64,000 nt of DNA from Nocardia rosealba (GTDB taxonomy: Bacteria; Actinomycetota; Actinomycetes; Mycobacteriales; Mycobacteriaceae). Below the pieces are notes generated by a model. The model was not told where the DNA came from. It was given only the letters and a program-made list of their open reading frames with translations, and did no database searches. Of the stretch, positions 55,801 through 61,800 are shown piece after piece. Within the stretch, counting starts at the first letter, position 1. Every line of letters starts with the position of its first letter. A program made the position numbers and the translations under genes. The stretch spans positions 76,882 to 140,881 of the forward strand of contig NZ_JAIWNA010000003.1 of NCBI RefSeq assembly GCF_020216065.1, written 5' to 3'.

Positions 55801-58800
55801 CACCTGGCGCACCACGTCCACCGGCCCCGCCCTGCACTACCTGGGCCGCACCGATTTCCAGGTGAAACTGCGTGGCCTGCGCATCGAACCCGCCGAGATC
55901 GAAGCCGCCCTCACCACGGTTTCCGGCGTTCGCCGCGCGGTGGTCGTCGTCCGCTCGGACGACGGCAAGCCCGACCAGCTCGTCGCCTACATCGTCCGCG
56001 ACAGCACCGAACCCGAACCCGTTGCGGATGCCCGATCAGCCGCTCCCTCAGTCGGGGTCATCGGTGCGCAATCAGCTTCGACTGCAGCCGGTTCCGTACC
56101 GACAGGCGGTGCGCAATCAGCCTCGACCGAAGTCGGTGTCGACGGCACAGTCTCGGGTGCGCCCGACCGTGACGCCTGCACTCCGGCGGATCTCGACGCC
56201 GCTGTCACCGCCACCCTGCCCGCCTACATGGTGCCGGGCGCCTACGTGTTCCTCGACGAACTGCCGCTCACTGCCTCCGGCAAGCTGGACCGCCGCGCAC
56301 TGCCCGCCCCACAGGTGCGCCGCACCGTTCACCGGGAGCCCGCGACCACGACCGAACGCATCGTCGCCGCCACCTTCGCCGGCGTGCTCGAACTGGACCG
56401 GGTGGGCGCCGACGACGACTTCTTCGCGCTCGGCGGCAACTCCCTGCTGGCCACCCAGGTGGCCGCACGCCTCGGCGCCGCGCTCGACGCGCGCGTCGCG
56501 GTCCGTGAGCTGTTCGAGGCGAGCACCGTCAGTGGCTTGGCACAGCGCCTGGACACTCTGCGTGGCACCGGGAGCAGGCGCGGGCCGGTGGCGGGTCAAC
56601 GCCCGCAACGGATCCCGTTGTCGCCCGCGCAGCAGCGCATGTGGTTCCTGCACCGTTTCGACCCGGAGTCCGCCGCCTATCACATCCCCGTGGCCATCCG
56701 CCTCAGCGGTGAACTCGACGTTCCGGCGCTGCGCGGCGCCTTGGGCGACCTGGTCTTCCGGCACGAGACCCTGCGCACCACCTACCCCGAATTCGACGGG
56801 CAGGCAACGCAACTCGTCGGCGACCCGTTCGTTCCCGAGCTCACGGTCTCCGACGTTTCCGCCACCGACGTGTCCGGCGCCGTCGCGCAGGTGCTGTCGG
56901 GCGGTTTCGACATCACCGCCGAGGTGCCGGTGCGCGTCGCCCTGCTGCGCGTGACGCCGACCGAGCACGTGCTGGTGCTCGTCGTGCATCACATCGCCGC
57001 CGACGGCTGGTCGATGGGCCCGCTCACCCGTGACCTGGTGGCCGCCTACGCCGCCCGCGCCACGGGCAGCGCACCGCAACTGCCGCCGCTCACGGTGCAC
57101 TACGCCGATTACGCGCTGTGGCAGACCGAGGGGCTCGGCAGCGTCGACGACCCGGACGCACCGCTGGCCCGCCAGCTCGACTACTGGCGGCACCGCCTGG
57201 CCGCGCTGCCCGACGTCCTCACTCTGCCGACGGACCGCCGCAGGCCGCTGATCGCCTCCGTTCGCGGGGCCACCTTCATCACCGCCTTCGACGCGCACTT
57301 GCACCGGGGGATCGAGGAATTGGCTCGGGCGCGCCGGGCATCCACGTTCATGGTGCTGCACGCGGGCCTCGCGGTGTTGCTGGCCAGGCTGTCGTCGGGG
57401 TCCGACATCGTGGTCGGCACCCCGGTTGCCGGGCGCGGTCATCGCGAACTCGACGACATCGTCGGCATGTTCGTCAACACGCTCGTCCTGCGCGCCGAGG
57501 TGCGCGGCGAAACCGGATTCGCCGACCTGCTCGACCAGATCCGCGCCGGTGACCTCGACGCCTTCGACAACGCCGACGTCCCGTTCGAAACCCTCGTCGA
57601 CGCGGTGAACCCCGCACGCTCGCAGGGCTATTCGCCGCTGTACCAGGTGTCGCTCGCCCTGCAGAATCAGCGGCGCGCCGCGTTCGAACTGCCCGGGCTC
57701 ACCCTCTCGGGCCTCGAACTGCCGGACGCGCCGATCGAAGTCGACCTGGACTTCACCTTCGTCGACCGGTTCGACGCCGACGGCGAGCCCGACGGGCTCG
57801 ATCTCGAACTGCGCTACGCGACGGACCTTTTCGACGCCGAGACTGTCGCGGCGATGGCTGCCATGCTCGAGCTCGTGCTCCGCGCGGCCGTGCAGGCTCC
57901 GGCGACACCCGTCGGCGACCTCGAACTGCTCGCCGAACCGGCCCGCGCCGAGTTGGTGGCGGGCCCGCACGGCGAGGTGGTTCCGCTCGAGCGGGAGCTG
58001 GCCGAGCTGGGCATCGGCGCGCCGCTGGCCGCCCATCTGCTCGATGCGGCGGCCGCGCGCGATCCGCAGGCGATAGCGGCCGTTTTCGAGGGTACCGAGA
58101 TCACCTACGGTGTGCTCGCGGCCAGGGCCAATCGCCTGGCGCGCAGGCTGATCGAGTGCGGTGTCGGGCCGGAAACGCCGGTCGCCGTCGCTGTTCCGCG
58201 CGGAATCGACCTGCTCGTCGTATTGCACGGTGTGCTCGCCGCCGGTGGCGTGTACGTGCCGATCGACCCGGCCCAGCCCGCCGACCGCATCGGCCACGTA
58301 CTGGCCACGGCGGCACCACGATTGGTCGTCGCCGCCGAGGCGAGCGACCTCGATCACGTGGACGCGGATATCCGATCCGCCACCGCCTCGGTGCATTTCG
58401 CGGCCGCCTCGCGGTCCGGATTCCCGGTGCTCACCGTCGCTCAGCTCGAAGACCCTGCGCAAGTCCCGGTACCGGGCACCCCGGTCACCGATGCCGAACG
58501 CCTCGCACCGCTGCTGCCGGACCATCCGGCGTATGCCCTGTTCACCTCCGGTTCCACCGGTCTGCCCAAGGGTGTGCTCATCACCCACCGGGCCGTGGTG
58601 AACGAATTGTGCTGGCTGCGCGGGGAATACGCGTTGACCGCTGAGGATCGCCTGCTACAGCGCGCCCCGCTGACCTTCGACGTGTCGCTGTGGGAACTGC
58701 TGGCCCCGGCGTTGCTCGGCGCCACCCTGGTGCTGCTGCGCCCCGGCGGCCACCTCGACCTCGCCTATCAGGCGCGGGTACTGCGCGAACAGCGTGTCAC

Positions 58801-61800
58801 CGTGGTCGAGCTGGTGCCGTCGGTGCTGTCGGCGATGCTCGCCGAAGGGCTCGGTGACGCCCTGCGCGGCCTGCGCATGCTGCATGTGGGTGGTGAGGAA
58901 CTGCCCGCCCCGCTCGCGGCGACGGTGCTGGCCACGCTGCCCGTCGAGTTGCACAACACCTACGGTCCGACCGAGGTGGCGATCACCAGCACCTTCCAGC
59001 AGATCACGGCGCCGGTCGAACAGACCGAACTGCCCATCGGTAGGCCCACCTGGAATGTGCGCGCCTATGTCCTCGACGAGCGGCTGCACCCGGTGCCCAC
59101 CGGTGTGACGGGTGAGCTGTACCTGGCGGGTGCCCAGCTGGCCCGTGGCTACCTGGGGCGGCCGGATCTGACCGCCGACCGTTTCGTCGCCGACCCGTTC
59201 GGCACGAACGGTACCCGTATGTACCGCACCGGCGACCTGGTCCGCCGCGACCGCAATGGTGCGCTGATCTACCTGGGCCGCAACGACTTCCAGGTGAAGA
59301 TCCGTGGCCTGCGAATCGAGCTCGGTGAGATCGAGGCCGCCCTCGGCGACGTTCCCGGCGTCACGCATGCGACGGTGCTGCCCGCCACGGACGACTCGGG
59401 GCGCCAGTGCCTGGTCGGCTATGTGGCCGGTGCGGTCGACGCCGCGAAGGTGCGCGATCATGTGGCGAGCCGCGTGCCCGCCTACATGGTTCCCACGCAT
59501 TTCGTCGTGCTGGACACGGTGCCGCTGAACTCGGCGGGCAAGCTCGACCGTGCCGCCCTACCCGCTGCCGACCTGTCGGTCACCACCGCCTATGTGGCGC
59601 CACGTCCCGGCACCCAGGCAACGCTCGCCGAGGTGATCGCCGACCTGCTCGGCGTGGCCCGCATCGGTGCCGACGACGACTTCTTCGCCGTCGGCGGCAA
59701 CTCACTGCTGGCCATGCGGCTGGTCGCCCGCGCCAACGCGGCACTGGGCAGCGCCCTCGACGTGCGCGACGTGTTCGAAGCACCGACCGTGGCCGGGCTG
59801 GCCGAACGCGCCACCGACGGCGAACAGCTGCCGCCGCTGGCCGCGGTGCACCCACGTCCCGACCGAATCCCGTTGTCACTGGCCCAGACTCGTCTGTGGT
59901 TGCTGAATCGCATCGACCCAGACTCGGCCGTCTACACCCTGCCCATCGCCCTGCGCCTCACCGGTGATCTCGACATCGCCGCCCTGTGGGCCGCCCTCGC
60001 CGACGTCCTCGCCCGCCACGAGGCCCTGCGCACCGTCTTCCCAGAAGACGCGGACGGCCCCACCCAGGTGGTCCTTCCGGTCGACCAGGCCTTGCCCGAT
60101 GCGGTGCTCGAGGAGGTCCCCGAGCCGAACCTCGCCGCTGCTGTCCGCGCCGTCGTCGGGGCGGGCTTCGACCTCACCACCAAGCCGCCCCTGCGCGCGG
60201 CACTCCTGCGCCCGGTGCCCACACCGGCGAACGAACTGCCCGACCACGGCCATCTCGCCGGGAAGTCTGCCGATTACGGGGTCGTCAGCCTCGGTGATGT
60301 CCTGCCGCACGGCGTCGACCACCACGAGGTCGGCCGTCGCGCGGGTGCCCACAACGGTGACGGGTCCGGGCGCAATGGCGGCGACCGCGTCGCCACCGGC
60401 GGGGTCAACGGTCCTGCCCGAGCTCTGGGCGATGCCTCGGCCGATCGCGTGTCGGGCGACGGGGCGAGGACCCAGGGGGTGACCTCCGCAGGCGGCTCCA
60501 CGCGGGACCATGAGTATGTCTTCGTGCTGGCCGTTCACCACATCGCGGCTGACGGTGTGTCCATCACGCCGTTGGCGCGGGATCTCATCGCCGCGTATGC
60601 CGCGCGGACGGCGGGGTTCGCGCCGCAGTGGGAGCCGTTGCCGGTGCAGTACCCGGACTTCACGCTGTGGCAGCGGGAGGTCCTCGGCGACGCCGACGAT
60701 CCGAAGTCGCGCCTGGCGCGGCAGCTGGCGCACTGGCGTGACGAATTGGCCGGGCTGGCACCGGCTCTCGAGTTGGCGGCGGATCGACCGCGTCCCGCTG
60801 TGCGCGCGGGGGAGGGCGCTGCCGTCGGATTCGATGTGCCCACCGAGGTCGTCGCCGGGATCGAGGCGCTGGCCCGCAGGCACGGGACGTCCACGTTCAT
60901 GGTGGTGCACGCGGCGTTCGCGGTGCTGCTGGCCCGGCACGGTGCGGGCGGCGATATCGCCATCGGCACGCCGGTCGCGGGACGAGCCGATGCGGCGCTC
61001 GACGATCTCGTCGGCATGTTCGTCAACACCCTGGTCCTGCGCACCCCGGTTGACGCGGGAGCGGCGTTCGCCGACCTGCTCGCCACCGTGCGTGCGGCCG
61101 ATCTGCGCGCTTTCGCGCACGCGGACCTGCCCTTCGAACGGCTCGTCGACGAACTCAACCCGGTGCGCTCCACCTCGTACGCGCCGATCGTGCAGGTGAT
61201 GCTCGCCTTCGAGCACCGCGACGACACCACCGTCGAACTGCCGGGCCTGCGGATCGACGAATTCGCGCTGCCCGCGGCGACCACGCAGTTCGACCTGTCC
61301 CTCGCCGTCAACGAAACCGCCGGTGCGGGTGGCCGACCGGGGATGCGCGGATGGCTGCGGTACGCCACCGATCTGTTCGACGCCGAGACCGTCGCCGCCT
61401 TCGGCGCGCGGTTCGTCCGGGTGCTGCGTGCGGTGATCGCCGACGACACGGCGATCGTCGGTGAGATCGACCTGCTCGACGACACCGATCGGGCCAAGCT
61501 CGCGGTCTGGAACTCCACGCACGCGCCCCTGGACACCGATGCCACGCTCGTGTCGATGTTCGCCGAACAGGCCCTTCGCACCCCGGATGCAATCGCCCTC
61601 GAATTCGAAGGCCAGCGAATCACTTACGGCGAGTTCGCTGTTCGTGTGGCTCGTCTCGCGCGCTGGCTGATCGGGGAGCGGGTGGGGCCCGGCGCCATCG
61701 TGGGTGTGGGACTGCGGCGCGGAATCGATCTGCTCGTCGCGCTCTATGCCGTGCAGGCGGCAGGTGCGGCGTACCTGCCGCTCGACCCCGACCACCCGGC

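Larger units (their letters stand above)
52530..56565 (+). other. NRPS module 3: C-A(Gln-like)-T
   Basis: C domain LPLSPAQQRMWFLNRFDP, HHIAADGFS. A domain TSGSTGRPKGV and FDASVWELLW; pocket residues D A W Q V A L I Q, nearest to glutamine codes of the DAWQxGLID type. It has the most insertions: about 107 residues before HH (52890-53215), two segments ahead of and inside the A-domain start (54225-54690), and about 56 residues between A8 and A10 (55990-56180). Confidence 0.65.
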
